64,000 bases of DNA from Corynebacterium tuberculostearicum (GTDB lineage: Bacteria; Actinomycetota; Actinomycetes; Mycobacteriales; Mycobacteriaceae). The translations under genes and the position numbers were made by a program. Below the pieces are notes generated by a model. It did no database searches. It was not told where the DNA came from and saw only the letters and a list, made by a program, of their open reading frames with translations. The stretch is taken from positions 992,001-1,056,000 of the forward strand of contig NZ_CP073092.1 of the NCBI RefSeq assembly GCF_030506365.1, in the 5' to 3' direction. Positions 7,465 through 16,777 of the stretch are shown in pieces. Each line of letters begins with the position of its first letter. Position 1 is the first letter of the stretch.

Positions 7465-9020
7465 TTTTAAGGAAGCCCGCTTCCCCTGCGGTGGCTTCTG
7501 GGAAAGTACAGTCCACCCCTCTTACCGAGTTCTCTGATCGTCAGGGGAGTTGGGCTTCACGGACGCCACTGCGGTGGCGCCTTGCTACTGTTACTGGCCT
7601 TGTGGTGGCCGTAGCCGTTGCCTTGATGACGTTGGCAACGTATTGGGTTGTTTCTATGTTGCTTACTGCCTATGTCGATGACCGCTTGGAGGCCAAGGCC
7701 GATGTCTTGTTGCGGCAAAGCCAAGACCCGCGGTTCATGGATAACGTGGATGAGGAAATCGAGGACTTTAAGTCCTATAACCCCGGCACCCGCGTAGCCC
7801 TATCTCCACCCTCAATGAGCTTTTCCTACGGCGACACCATTCCTGTGGGTGGGGACTTCCACCGAACGGAGGATTACACGGAAACTTCCGTGCGTACCGT
7901 GGGCGGCGAGCGAGTGCTGGCCAAGCGTCATGATCTTGGCTCTACCGTGGTCGTTGCTCAGTCTCTCGCTCCTGTGCAAGGGCTCATCGCCATCTTGGGT
8001 ACGGTGCTTCTGGTTATCGTTGGCCTTGGCATCTTGCTCGCCATTTTTGCAGGCCTCATCGTGTCCAAAACCGGTATGCAACCCATCGCCCGGCTGAAGC
8101 GAGCGGTGGATTACGTGACGCAGACCAACGACCTGCGTCCTATTGGGGTCTCCAACAACGACGAGATGGCGCAGTTGACCACCTCCTTTAACCACATGTT
8201 GGAGGCACTGCAGGAATCTCGTTCGCAGCAGGCTCAGTTCGTAGCCGATGCTGGACACGAGTTGAAGACCCCGCTGACCTCTATGCGTACCAATATTGAG
8301 CTTTTGATGATGCTCAATCGTGCCGGTGGTGGCTTTGGCATGAGCGATGAGGACCGCAAGGACCTTGAAGATGACGTCATGTCCCAGATGAATGAGCTCT
8401 CCACCTTGATTGAAGACCTCGTTGATTTGGCGCGCGAGGACGGCAATGAGCGCGAGCCGGAACCGGTTGACCTGTGTGAAGTCATGATGGCTTCGTTGGA
8501 GCGAGCGCGCCGCCGCCGTCCCGATGTGAAGTTCTTGGTGCGCTTTATCCCGTGGGAGCTGGAAGGCGACCCCTTCGCATTGTGCCGTGCCACGCTTAAT
8601 CTCATGGATAATGCGGCCAAGTGGTCGCCGGCTACTGGCACGGTGCGCGTGTCTATGGAGCAGCTATCCACCCACGAGGTGCGCCTGCGCTTTGATGACT
8701 CCGGGCCTGGCATTGCGCCGGAGGAGAGGGAGAAGGTCTTTGAACGCTTCTATCGTTCGGCGGAAGCGCGTTCCATGCCGGGCTCGGGATTGGGTTTGGC
8801 CATTGTGAAATCGGTGATTGAGCGTCACGATGGCACCATCAAGATCCGCGAGTCTAATGATGGTGGTACCCGCATGGAAGTCATCTTGCCGGGCAAGCCT
8901 GTGTCGGGTGAGGTTTTCGTGGACGGTTTGGCAGATCCGCATGAGGGGTTGCCGGGTGGTAAGGAAGACCCGAGCGGCCGCGGTGAAATCTTTGCGCAGC
9001 GCTGGTTCAATCAGGGCTAG
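7461..9020 (+). CDS. mprB: Sensor histidine kinase (MprB/CgtS2-like)
   Basis: A 519-residue membrane kinase. Transmembrane segments lie at about residues 39-62 and 174-196, leaving an extracytoplasmic sensor of about 110 residues. HAMP follows, then HisKA with the phosphorylated His266 in [12 protein letters not shown], then HATPase with N-box [16 protein letters not shown] and GSGLGLAIV. The start is a GTG overlapping the regulator's TGA stop, which implies translational coupling. The following PepD-type protease is the expected functional partner: in mycobacteria PepD modulates MprAB signalling. Confidence 0.88.
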   Translation: MILRKPASPAVASGKVQSTPLTEFSDRQGSWASRTPLRWRLATVTGLVVAVAVALMTLATYWVVSMLLTAYVDDRLEAKADVLLRQSQDPRFMDNVDEEIEDFKSYNPGTRVALSPPSMSFSYGDTIPVGGDFHRTEDYTETSVRTVGGERVLAKRHDLGSTVVVAQSLAPVQGLIAILGTVLLVIVGLGILLAIFAGLIVSKTGMQPIARLKRAVDYVTQTNDLRPIGVSNNDEMAQLTTSFNHMLEALQESRSQQAQFVADAGHELKTPLTSMRTNIELLMMLNRAGGGFGMSDEDRKDLEDDVMSQMNELSTLIEDLVDLAREDGNEREPEPVDLCEVMMASLERARRRRPDVKFLVRFIPWELEGDPFALCRATLNLMDNAAKWSPATGTVRVSMEQLSTHEVRLRFDDSGPGIAPEEREKVFERFYRSAEARSMPGSGLGLAIVKSVIERHDGTIKIRESNDGGTRMEVILPGKPVSGEVFVDGLADPHEGLPGGKEDPSGRGEIFAQRWFNQG

Positions 9021-9129
9021 CGTACAAGCGTTTATACTGGTGAGGTAATACAGCAACCTTTCAGGAATTCCTAGTAGGTTGGCAGATCAGTATCAGTCTT
9101 GACCAAGCGAAGTGAGGCATAGTTTTCTC

Positions 9130-10596
9130 ATGAACATGAGGAATGACGATTACCGCGGCTTTGATGGAAACTCCCCGGAGGGAGCGTCCCAGGAAGGTCC
9201 GGGTAGGGCCGAGCCGGTTCAGGGTGGTCCGAACTTTGGAGAAACCGGACAGCCCGACGTAGGCGCTGGTAGTGCTGGTCCCTACAGCGACAGCACTGGT
9301 CCTTATAGCGGCGCTGGTGCGCAGGCATATGAGACCGGTTCCTATTCACAAGGCTGGAATCAACCGCGCGGCGGTGCTGAAGGCGATGATCCGCGAACGC
9401 TAGGTTCGCTGGGGCCCTATCCGAATGGCCCACAGACCCAAAGCTTTAACGGTCAGGGGCAGGAAGGCCCAATGGTCACTCCGCTGCCTCCGCAGCCGGA
9501 GCAAAAGAAGAAAATCGGCTTGGGTGCCGCCACCGCTTTGGCGGCCGTTGCCGCCATCGCCGCAGGCTCGATTGCCGGTGCTGTGGTCGGTATGAGTTCC
9601 GGGGGAGGCAATAACGATACCTCTGTAGTCAATGAAGCCCTCAAGGCTGAGCCGGCCAACAATAGCACCGGTAAGGAACCGGAGCGGGGTTCCGTTGAAG
9701 AAGTTGCCTCTAAGGTTTTGCCGGCGGTGGTTTCTATCCAGACGATGACTCGAACTGGTGGGGCTGAAGGCTCCGGTTCTGTCATCTCCCCAGATGGTTA
9801 TGTACTGACCAACCACCACGTGGTTGCCGGTGCTGAGCACGGTGGCATGATGCAGGTGACCATGAATGACGGCAGCAAGCATGAAGCTGACGTGGTGGCC
9901 TCGGATGCGAATACGGACGTAGCCATCGTGAAGATCAAGGACGTCAAGGACCTGCCCTTCTTGCAGTTCGGCGACTCCGATTCCGTTGCCGTGGGTCAAG
10001 AGGTGGTGGCCGTGGGTTCTCCTTTGGGCCTGAACGCTACCGTGACCTCCGGCATCGTATCGGCAAAGAACCGTCCCGTGCGCGCATCCCAGGAGGGTGG
10101 CGAGTCCTCATTGATTGACGCCATTCAGACCGATGCTGCAGTTAACCCTGGCAACTCCGGCGGCCCGCTGGTGGATCGAGACGGCAATATCGTGGGCATG
10201 AACTCCATGATTGCTTCGCTGTCTAATAACTCCTCCGGCGAGGGCGGCTCCATTGGCCTGGGCTTTGCAATTCCATCCAACTTTGCCAAGCGCATGGCAG
10301 ATGAGCTCATCAATGACGGCAAAGTTTCCCACCCAACCCTTGGCGTGAAGGTGCTCGCGCGCGACGACGGCAATGGCGCCCGCATCGCCGAGGTAGAGCC
10401 GGGCGGTCCAGCAGATAAGGCGGGCTTGAAGGATGGCGATATTGTCACCCGCGTCAACGATCGCCTGATCGAAAACGCTGATGCGCTCATCGCGGCGGCG
10501 CGATCGCAAGACTTTGGCGCCACGGTGACCTTGGAGGTTACCCGCGAAGATTCGGATGAATCTCGTCAGGTAGAGGTAACCCTCTCAGGCGAGTAA
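9130..10596 (+). CDS. pepD: Membrane-anchored HtrA/DegP-type serine protease with PDZ domain (PepD-like)
   Basis: The protein has a Gly/Pro/Tyr-rich cytoplasmic N-terminus of about 125 residues, one transmembrane helix (about 129-155), a trypsin-like domain and a C-terminal PDZ domain (from about 395). The catalytic triad is visible: His230 in TNHHVV, Asp263 in NTDVAIVK and Ser333 in NPGNSGGPL. It degrades or senses misfolded exported proteins. I chose the ATG at 9130 over an upstream in-frame GTG at 9112. The gene follows the sensor kinase with a 109-base gap, so it may have its own promoter as well as read-through. Confidence 0.9.
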   Translation: MNMRNDDYRGFDGNSPEGASQEGPGRAEPVQGGPNFGETGQPDVGAGSAGPYSDSTGPYSGAGAQAYETGSYSQGWNQPRGGAEGDDPRTLGSLGPYPNGPQTQSFNGQGQEGPMVTPLPPQPEQKKKIGLGAATALAAVAAIAAGSIAGAVVGMSSGGGNNDTSVVNEALKAEPANNSTGKEPERGSVEEVASKVLPAVVSIQTMTRTGGAEGSGSVISPDGYVLTNHHVVAGAEHGGMMQVTMNDGSKHEADVVASDANTDVAIVKIKDVKDLPFLQFGDSDSVAVGQEVVAVGSPLGLNATVTSGIVSAKNRPVRASQEGGESSLIDAIQTDAAVNPGNSGGPLVDRDGNIVGMNSMIASLSNNSSGEGGSIGLGFAIPSNFAKRMADELINDGKVSHPTLGVKVLARDDGNGARIAEVEPGGPADKAGLKDGDIVTRVNDRLIENADALIAAARSQDFGATVTLEVTREDSDESRQVEVTLSGE

Positions 10597-10681
10597 ATTA
10601 CTGTGCAAGACCCCATTAGGTGCTGAATGCGCCGTACCTCACCCCGCCACAAGGCCGTACTGCCTTAACTTAAGGAGAAAA

Positions 10682-11290
10682 ATGCCAGATTCGCAGCACG
10701 ATGTGACCGACTCCGCGCAGCCCGACAGCGCGACTAAGCGCGATTCCTTGATGGATGTTGCCGAACCCGATGATGCCTTCCTGCTGGCAAGCGAGCAGGA
10801 GGATAGCCTTGCTGCCCCGCGCCGCGGCCTTATTGTTATTGTCACCGATCATCCTGGTGAGCAATCCGATAGCACTTCGCAGCTGGTAAGCGAGTTGCTC
10901 GCGGAGGCCAATTTCCGCGTTGATGGCGCCATCGTAGTGCGCTCCAAGAAGTCCAAGATTCGCCAAGCCATTGAGACCGCCGTGGTCGGTGGCGTGGACG
11001 TGGTCCTCACCGTGGGCGGCACCGGTGTCGGTCCACGCGATAAGACTCCGGAGGCTACGCGGTCCGTCATCGACAAGATGGTTCCGGGTGTGGCGCAGGC
11101 GCTGCGTTCTTCTGGCCAAGCCTGTGGCGCGGTGGATGCCTGTACGTCCCGCGGTCTATCGGGTGTTTCGGGCTCTACTGTAGTGGTCAACCTTGCCTCG
11201 TCGCGCGCTGCCATCCGCGACGGCATGGCTACCTTGGCGCCTCTGGTTCACCACCTCATTGACCAGCTGCAGCAGTCTAGTGTCCAGTAA
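10682..11290 (+). CDS. mog: Molybdopterin adenylyltransferase-like protein (Mog/MoaB)
   Basis: A 202-residue MogA/MoaB-fold protein. The conserved segments are TVGGTGVGPRDKTPEAT, which binds the pterin substrate, and a C-terminal SRGLSGVSGSTVVVNLA. These proteins adenylylate molybdopterin before metal insertion. About 50 N-terminal residues before the GLIVIVTDH strand are extra and acidic. AAGGAGA sits 5 bases before the ATG. A moeA homologue lies 3.3 kb downstream, but no moaA, moaC or moaE is in the window, so cofactor synthesis cannot be judged from here. Confidence 0.88.
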   Translation: MPDSQHDVTDSAQPDSATKRDSLMDVAEPDDAFLLASEQEDSLAAPRRGLIVIVTDHPGEQSDSTSQLVSELLAEANFRVDGAIVVRSKKSKIRQAIETAVVGGVDVVLTVGGTGVGPRDKTPEATRSVIDKMVPGVAQALRSSGQACGAVDACTSRGLSGVSGSTVVVNLASSRAAIRDGMATLAPLVHHLIDQLQQSSVQ

Positions 11291-11306
11291 CTGCAGGGTA
11301 TTTTCT

Positions 11307-11525
11307 ATGACGTCGCGGAGAAATCGCCGGCGAGTATTTCGCCAATCTGCTGCTGCCGACTATGACCGTAGTGCTGATAAGCCCGGCGCACACGCTGTCG
11401 ATGGTGCCGATGAGGAGAGAATCGTTACCGTTGATGACGCGGATTCGGCGGCGGCAGAGGGGGAGTCCGGCCAGCGCGATGAACAGTTCTACCGAGAGAA
11501 TCAGCCCCCACACTACGGCGGCTAG
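11307..11525 (+). CDS. Small basic-to-acidic hypothetical protein
   Basis: A 72-residue protein beginning MTSRRNRRRVFRQSA and ending FYRENQPPHYGG. The first 12 residues are strongly basic, the middle is acidic (DGADEERIVTVDDAD), and the end is aromatic/proline. I recall a similar small gene after mog in C. glutamicum; it carries no named domain. The frame is open further upstream into mog, but the ATG at 11307 gives a self-contained protein 16 bases after the mog stop. It is likely co-transcribed with mog. Confidence 0.6.
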   Translation: MTSRRNRRRVFRQSAAADYDRSADKPGAHAVDGADEERIVTVDDADSAAAEGESGQRDEQFYRENQPPHYGG

Positions 11526-11565
11526 TGCCTAAACAGGATGCAGGTCTGCAGCCACAGAGGTACCT

Positions 11566-11608
11566 AAAAGCCCGCGGTTTCGCTTCCGAAGAAGTGAAAC
11601 CGCGGGCT
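11566..11608 (-). terminator. Terminator of mscL (possibly bidirectional)
   Basis: A perfect 13-bp inverted repeat, AGCCCGCGGTTTC (11569-11581) and its complement (11596-11608), separates the convergent ends of the small protein gene and mscL. On the minus strand the stem runs into TTTTAGG, so it fits as the mscL terminator; it may also stop plus-strand transcription. Confidence 0.85.
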
Positions 11609-11635
11609 CTGCGCTGTATATGCAGCGAAGGGGAA

Positions 11636-12127
11636 CTAGGCCTGGTGACGGCCGCCGCCGGTGGAACCGTTATCGGCGTCGGTAGCGCCGTGGGCGGAAC
11701 CGTCAATGCCGGTTCCTGCGATGTCCTTATCGGAGACGTTTTGGGCCTCGAGCAGGTCGCGGATTTCCGCGAGCAGTTCCTCGGAAGTTGGTGCCGGAGC
11801 CTCAGGGTCTACGCCTTGGCGGCGCTTCGCAGCCTCGGTGAGCTTGTTGAGCGGCATGACGATGAGGAAGTAGACCACCGCGGCGATGATGAGGAAGTTG
11901 ATCGCTGCGGTGATTACCGCGCCGAAGTCAACAAGGGTGTTTTTGTTGTCGGTGATTTGAAAGCCCAACCCGTCCACCTCAGCGGAGCCAAGGGAATTGA
12001 TGATCGGCTGGATGATCGAGTCAGTAACGGCGGTGACGATTGCGGTGAAGGCGGAGCCGATGATGACCGCGGTGGCAAGTTCGATGACGTTGCCACGCAT
12101 AATGAAGTCTTTAAAACCCTTGAGCAT
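11636..12127 (-). CDS. mscL: Large-conductance mechanosensitive channel
   Basis: MscL opens under membrane tension and releases solutes during hypo-osmotic shock. The 163-residue protein has the diagnostic N-terminus LKGFKDFIMRGNVIELATAVIIG, the first transmembrane helix, a periplasmic loop and a second helix around residues 70-95 (AAINFLIIAAVVYFLIV). A cytoplasmic helix TSEELLAEIRDLL follows. The Gly/Thr/Ala-rich tail of about 35 residues makes it longer than the E. coli protein (136). BetP in this window handles the opposite, hyperosmotic side. Confidence 0.96.
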   Translation of the reverse strand: MLKGFKDFIMRGNVIELATAVIIGSAFTAIVTAVTDSIIQPIINSLGSAEVDGLGFQITDNKNTLVDFGAVITAAINFLIIAAVVYFLIVMPLNKLTEAAKRRQGVDPEAPAPTSEELLAEIRDLLEAQNVSDKDIAGTGIDGSAHGATDADNGSTGGGRHQA

Positions 12128-12238
12128 GGTGATATGCGCAAACCTTTCTGGGAATAACTAAGGGTAGTTAGAAACCATGGACATGGCGAAACTTTAGTGC
12201 AGCTGTTAACCAACCACAACTGTTGTGGCTGAAATGGT

Positions 12239-12940
12239 CTAGCGTTGTTGCGGGTGAGCGCGGTCACCCACAATAACGACCGTGAGCGGTTGGCTTAACG
12301 ACGCCGCGGCTACATCATTGGCGTGGTCATGCGGCAGCGCGAGCAAAACGGTCGAGGAAGAGGCCTCGCCTTCGGCGCTGGAGGTTGACACCACGCGCCC
12401 GCCGGTGGCGATAACGCGCGCGGTGGGCGTTGCGGGCGCCTCGCCCTCCCCGGCCGGGGCGGATGCGGCATCGACGGCGGTTACCACGTCCACGGTATCG
12501 CCATGGTGTAGGTGGGGGATGATGTCTGGCTCGGCGAGCTTGACTGGGATCATCCGCGCGGCCGCGGCGTCGGAGCCGCCCACCAAGCTAGAGACAAGTT
12601 CTTCTCCTAGAAGGCGAGCATCGGTAATCACTTCGCCCTTGCCGGCTGCGGCGGTAATGACTCGGCCGCTCAGATCTTCTGGCTTTGCCGCTACCGCAGA
12701 TTCGGGGATGGAGGAGGAAGGAAGGCGGGCCAAGTCGACGTCGGCAAGCGCCAGCTCCGCGCCCGCAGGCAGATCGCGGCTGAAGACGGGAACGCGCGGC
12801 AGTTCCTTGGCCGCAGATAAGGCCGAAGCCAGCGCGGCAATAAGAAGGGCCACCGCAATGGCGCGGCGCACTACAACGCCGCGGCGGTGGCCAGGGGTGC
12901 GAAGGGTGGAAACGAGGCGGGGCATACGCGAAGTGGGCAT
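12239..12940 (-). CDS. SAF-domain membrane-anchored protein
   Basis: A 233-residue protein with a basic N-terminus, a transmembrane helix near residues 24-45 and then a SAF-type beta-clip domain (VPVFSRDLPAGAELALADVDLARLP ... LSGRVITAAAGKGEVIT). This is the fold found at the start of CpaB/RcpC pilus proteins and FlgA. The C-terminal half has a second small domain with PHLHHGDTVDVVTAVD, also CpaB-like. No pilus genes are adjacent, so the role in the envelope is unknown. It is next to fthC on the same strand, 48 bases past the fthC stop. Confidence 0.65.
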   Translation of the reverse strand: MPTSRMPRLVSTLRTPGHRRGVVVRRAIAVALLIAALASALSAAKELPRVPVFSRDLPAGAELALADVDLARLPSSSIPESAVAAKPEDLSGRVITAAAGKGEVITDARLLGEELVSSLVGGSDAAAARMIPVKLAEPDIIPHLHHGDTVDVVTAVDAASAPAGEGEAPATPTARVIATGGRVVSTSSAEGEASSSTVLLALPHDHANDVAAASLSQPLTVVIVGDRAHPQQR

Positions 12941-12988
12941 ACTCTTTTAGATTGCCCGAAACCGCGCATGGTTCCCGCACCCTAAAAA

Positions 12989-13564
12989 CTAGAAGCGGGT
13001 CATGCCCTCTGCGGTGACGGCGGCATCAACCTTGCGGTCATGGTCCTCGGTAGGCAGCTCGTCTACAAACTCGGAGGGGTAGACCATGGCGAAAACCGGC
13101 GGCTTGCCGTGGGGAAGCGGCTCTAGCGCGCGGTCATAGTAGCCGCCGCCCTTGCCCATGCGGTTGCCCTTGGCATCTACTGCCATGGCGGGGGCGAGCA
13201 CCAGATCGCACTCGGCCAGCACGCTGCTATCAAAGCTTGGGCCCTGAGGCTCATTCAAACCCAATGGGCTGGTGTGCATGGCTTCCTTGCCGCGGTATTC
13301 GGCAAAGGTCAACGTGCCATTCTCACCGGAAATTGGCAGGAGGACGCGGGAGACATGTGCCTTGAGCCACGGCACAAAGTCCGCACCACCGGGCTCAGAG
13401 CCCAAAGGCCAGTAGGCGGCCACCGTCATGGACTCGGTTAGCTCGGATTCGAGATGCTTGCGCACGGCGGCGGTAAATGCATCATGGTCCTCGGAGGAAA
13501 GTTCGCGGCGGGCCTGGACCAAGCGGGCGCGCAGCTCGTTTTTGGCGGTGATGGAAGAGGTCAT
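12989..13564 (-). CDS. fthC: 5-formyltetrahydrofolate cyclo-ligase
   Basis: The enzyme converts 5-formyl-THF to 5,10-methenyl-THF with ATP. The 191-residue product contains the family motif GNRMGKGGGYYDRAL and an upstream LAPAMAVD strand. The open frame runs far upstream into galU, but the ATG at 13564 yields the normal length and the galU frame lies beyond. A TATGAT hexamer on the minus strand ends six bases before this ATG, so the mRNA may be leaderless or nearly so. It is divergent from galU. Confidence 0.88.
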   Translation of the reverse strand: MTSSITAKNELRARLVQARRELSSEDHDAFTAAVRKHLESELTESMTVAAYWPLGSEPGGADFVPWLKAHVSRVLLPISGENGTLTFAEYRGKEAMHTSPLGLNEPQGPSFDSSVLAECDLVLAPAMAVDAKGNRMGKGGGYYDRALEPLPHGKPPVFAMVYPSEFVDELPTEDHDRKVDAAVTAEGMTRF

Positions 13565-13631
13565 GAATAAATCATAACCCCGCGGCGTAGCGGTGCACGG
13601 GAAAATAATGTGGCGTTGTACGCTATTGTGC

Positions 13632-14558
13632 ATGGCTATAGAACGCGAAGATTCCGCCCGCGGAATCACCACGGTTGTAGTTCCAGCGGCAGGTATGGGC
13701 ACCCGATTTTTGCCCGCCACCAAGACGGTTCCCAAGGAACTGCTGCCCGTTGTTGATACTCCCGGCATCGAACTCATCGCAGAGGAGGCGGCCTCTGTCG
13801 GCGCGCGCCGCCTTGCGGTGATTACCGCGCCCGATAAGCAAGAGGTCATGCGCCATTTCGAGGCTTTTCCTGAGCTGGTGCAGACCCTTGAATCCCGCGG
13901 CAAGGACGAGCAGGTGGCCAAGGTCAAGCGCGCCAACCAGATCATTCACCCCGTCGCGGTGGAGCAGGAAAAGCCGCTGGGCTTGGGCCATGCGGTGGGC
14001 CTTGCTGAAGAGGTGCTTGGGGAAGACGAGGATTCCTTCGCCGTCATGCTCCCTGATGACATTGTCTTGCCCGCCACCGTCATGGCGGATATGGCGCGTG
14101 TGCGTGCGGCATTGGGTGGCAGCGTGCTGTGCGCCTTCGAGGTCCCGCGCGAGCAGACCTACAACTACGGCGTCTTCGACGTGGAAGATACCGATGCCCC
14201 TGGCGTGAAGAAGGTCGTGGGCATGGTGGAAAAGCCGGCGGTAGAGGATGCTCCTTCTAACCTCGTGGCCACCGGCCGCTACCTTTTGGATCGCAAGATT
14301 TTTGATGCCCTGCGCCGCATTAAGCCGGGCAAGGGCGGTGAGCTGCAGCTTACTGACGCCATCGAGCTCCTCATTGAGGAAGGCGAGCCCGTCCACGTGG
14401 TAGTCCACCAAGGAAAGCGCCATGATCTGGGCAATCCCGGCGGCTATATCCCAGCCAACGTGGACTTTGGCCTGCGCGATGAAAAGTATGGTCCCACGCT
14501 GTATAAAGCGATTAAGCAAATCATGGCCGAGTATGAGGACGAGCACGGCCTAGCCTAG
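13632..14558 (+). CDS. galU: UTP-glucose-1-phosphate uridylyltransferase
   Basis: GalU makes UDP-glucose for cell-wall and trehalose synthesis. The 308-residue protein has the nucleotide-binding VVVPAAGMGTRFLPATKTVPKE block, LPDDIVLP, the EKP substrate-binding motif, GRYLLD and the C-terminal HDLGNPGGYI. I chose the ATG at 13632, since the extra upstream residues of the longest frame do not resemble the family. It is followed by the moeA-type gene after 55 bases, on the same strand, and they are probably co-transcribed. Confidence 0.94.
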   Translation: MAIEREDSARGITTVVVPAAGMGTRFLPATKTVPKELLPVVDTPGIELIAEEAASVGARRLAVITAPDKQEVMRHFEAFPELVQTLESRGKDEQVAKVKRANQIIHPVAVEQEKPLGLGHAVGLAEEVLGEDEDSFAVMLPDDIVLPATVMADMARVRAALGGSVLCAFEVPREQTYNYGVFDVEDTDAPGVKKVVGMVEKPAVEDAPSNLVATGRYLLDRKIFDALRRIKPGKGGELQLTDAIELLIEEGEPVHVVVHQGKRHDLGNPGGYIPANVDFGLRDEKYGPTLYKAIKQIMAEYEDEHGLA

Positions 14559-14613
14559 GGATTTTCCCAGTGGCCAAGGACGTGGAAGCGAAGAAAGGGC
14601 GGGCATAGACCTT

Positions 14614-15924
14614 ATGCGTTCAGTTGATGACCAGTTGGCGCTGGTAACGGATGCGGCGACGACGCCGGAGCCGGTGCGCATCGGTATTTCCAACGCGCTG
14701 GGTCTGATGTGCGCCGAGCAGGTACAGGCTAACCAGCCACTACCAGGCTTCCCACAGGCGGCTATCGACGGCTACGCGGTGCGCGCCGTGGATATCGGCG
14801 GCGAGCGGGGCCTGCGGGTGCGCCGCCACAAGGACCAGGAAGAACAGTCCGCAGAGGGCGAAGAGGATGCGGATTCCCCGCAGCCGGAGGTAGAGCGTTC
14901 CTTGCCCGTGGTGGGGGAGGTTCCGGCCGGCTCCAAGCAGCCGCTGCGCCTGCAACCTAAGCAAGCGGTGCGCGTATATACGGGTGCGCCTTTGCCCACG
15001 CTTGCCGACGCCGTCCTGCCCCTCGAGTGGACCGACCGCGGCCGCAAGCGCGTTACCGCCCACCGCCCGGTGCGCTCTGGTGACTTTGTGCGCCGGGTAG
15101 GCGACGACATCCAGCCTGGCGATGTCGCCGTATCTTCCGGCACCGTTTTGGGCCCCGCTCAGATTGGCCTTCTAGCCGCGGTAGGCCGCTCAAAGGTGCT
15201 GGTGTACCCGCGGCCGCGTATTACCATTATTTCTTTTGGCCGCGAGTTGGTTGACTTGGATCAAGAACCGGCACTGGGCCAGGTTTTTGACGTGAACTCT
15301 TATTCCTTGGCTGCCGCGGCCCGTGAAGCCGGGGCGGAGGTGCACCGCGTAGGCATTGCCGAGGGCGAGCCGCGCCGCATCCGCGAAGCGTTGGAAAAGC
15401 ACATTGCCCGCAGCGAGGTGCTGGTCATCTCCGGCGCAGTGGGCGGCGCTGGCGCCGAGGCCATCCGCGAGATCCTCGACGATCTTGGTGATGTCGATAC
15501 CTCCCGCGTGGCCATGCATCCCGGCTCCGTCCAAGGCTTTGGACTGGTGGGAGAGGAGCGCATTCCTACCTTTTTGCTGCCGTCCAATCCGGTGTCTGCG
15601 CTTGTGGTCTTTGAGGTATATATCCGCCCGCTCATCCGCTTGGCGCTGGGCAAGCGCAATGCGCACCGCCGCGTGGTGCGTGCCCGCGCGTTGAACCACA
15701 TCGATTCCCGCCCCGGCCGGCGCGGCTTCATCCGTGCTCGCCTGATGCGCGATGCTGAAACCGCGGACTACTTGGTGGAGGGCCTCGGCGGTGCCGCAGG
15801 TGCCCCGGCACACCTCTTGGCCGGCCTTTCAGAGGCCAACGCCATGATCCGCGTGCCGGAAGAGGTCACGGAAATCCGCCCAGGCGATGTGGTTGATGTG
15901 TTGTTTTTGACCCAGCGCAGCTAA
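14614..15924 (+). CDS. glp: MoeA-family protein, probable gephyrin-like divisome protein Glp
   Basis: A 436-residue MoeA-fold protein. Canonical MoeA inserts molybdate into adenylylated molybdopterin. Here the substrate loop is changed (AAIDGYA at 49-55 instead of SAMDGYA). The catalytic GGVSVGxxD motif is replaced by SGAVGGAGAEA around 273-283, so ordinary catalysis looks doubtful. An acidic insertion occupies about 73-93. In C. glutamicum the homologue Glp is a repurposed molybdotransferase that binds FtsZ and a membrane receptor, GlpR (Martinez et al., Nature Microbiology 2023, from memory). The galU-moeA-GNAT-membrane protein order matches. moeA is the conventional name. Confidence 0.8.
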   Translation: MRSVDDQLALVTDAATTPEPVRIGISNALGLMCAEQVQANQPLPGFPQAAIDGYAVRAVDIGGERGLRVRRHKDQEEQSAEGEEDADSPQPEVERSLPVVGEVPAGSKQPLRLQPKQAVRVYTGAPLPTLADAVLPLEWTDRGRKRVTAHRPVRSGDFVRRVGDDIQPGDVAVSSGTVLGPAQIGLLAAVGRSKVLVYPRPRITIISFGRELVDLDQEPALGQVFDVNSYSLAAAAREAGAEVHRVGIAEGEPRRIREALEKHIARSEVLVISGAVGGAGAEAIREILDDLGDVDTSRVAMHPGSVQGFGLVGEERIPTFLLPSNPVSALVVFEVYIRPLIRLALGKRNAHRRVVRARALNHIDSRPGRRGFIRARLMRDAETADYLVEGLGGAAGAPAHLLAGLSEANAMIRVPEEVTEIRPGDVVDVLFLTQRS

Positions 15925-16634
15925 TGCTCGATCCTTTCGGCAACGCGGCGGATAGGTTCCGCCATCCTGCTTCCGGCCCCACCGATGACATGCATCCGGG
16001 GTGGCCGGAATCTACTCCTATTGTCCAGCTTCCCTCCTCTTCTGTCTTTCCCTCGGGGGCGCGGATGCGCTTGCGCCCCCTGCTGCGTTCCGACGGCCAT
16101 GAGTGGCGGCGTCAGCGCATCGACGATGAAGGCTTCCTCCGCCCGGTTGAGCCGACCCAAGCCGCACCGTGGGCGGCGGCGCATAGCCAGCAGGCGTGGT
16201 GGAATCACCTGATGTACCTGCGCACCGCCGCGCGCGAGGCGCTGGTGGTCCCGCTCGTTATCGAGGTGGAGGGGAAATTCGCCGGGCAGGTGACCCTAGG
16301 AAATATTCAGCATGGCAGCATTCGCGACTGCTGGATTGGCTACTGGGTCTATTCCGCAGTTCACGGTGCCGGGGTGGCTACGGCCGCCACCGCCTTGGGC
16401 GTGGACCACGCCTTCGGGCGAGTGGGTTTGCACCGCGTGACCGCCACCTATCTGGAGCACAACCCGGCCTCGGGGCGCGTCTTGGCCGCCAACGGGTTCC
16501 GGCATGAAGGGTATTTGCGGCGCAATCTGCATATCGACGGCGCGTGGCAGGACCACCACTACGTGGCGTTGGTGAAAGAAGACTTTGCCTCTACGGCGGT
16601 GGAGCGCCTGCGCCAAGCTGGACGGTTGGCGTGA
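15924..16634 (+). CDS. rimJ: GNAT N-acetyltransferase, RimJ/RimL type
   Basis: A 236-residue acetyltransferase whose ATG overlaps the moeA stop by one base (TAATG), showing tight coupling. The RimJ-like features are LRPLLRSDGHEWRRQR at the start of the domain and the acetyl-CoA-binding strand region with GAGVATAATALGVDHAF. The HRVTATYLEHNPASGRVLAANGFRHEGYLRRNLHIDGAWQDHH segment is typical of ribosomal-protein N-acetyltransferases. About 40 residues precede the domain. The real substrate is unknown; conserved linkage to glp in Corynebacteriales suggests, but does not prove, a role in the same process. Confidence 0.82.
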   Translation: MLDPFGNAADRFRHPASGPTDDMHPGWPESTPIVQLPSSSVFPSGARMRLRPLLRSDGHEWRRQRIDDEGFLRPVEPTQAAPWAAAHSQQAWWNHLMYLRTAAREALVVPLVIEVEGKFAGQVTLGNIQHGSIRDCWIGYWVYSAVHGAGVATAATALGVDHAFGRVGLHRVTATYLEHNPASGRVLAANGFRHEGYLRRNLHIDGAWQDHHYVALVKEDFASTAVERLRQAGRLA

Positions 16635-16777
16635 AATAGCGTCCCAATCGCTGGGAATCCGACCTCATTTTTCACATAAGTCACAACATTGTAATTTGCG
16701 CGAATTTGGGGTGCTACGGTGCGGTTTCACCGTTTAAGGTGGAGTAATCATCTGTATTCAAGGGGAAGGTCCTTTTC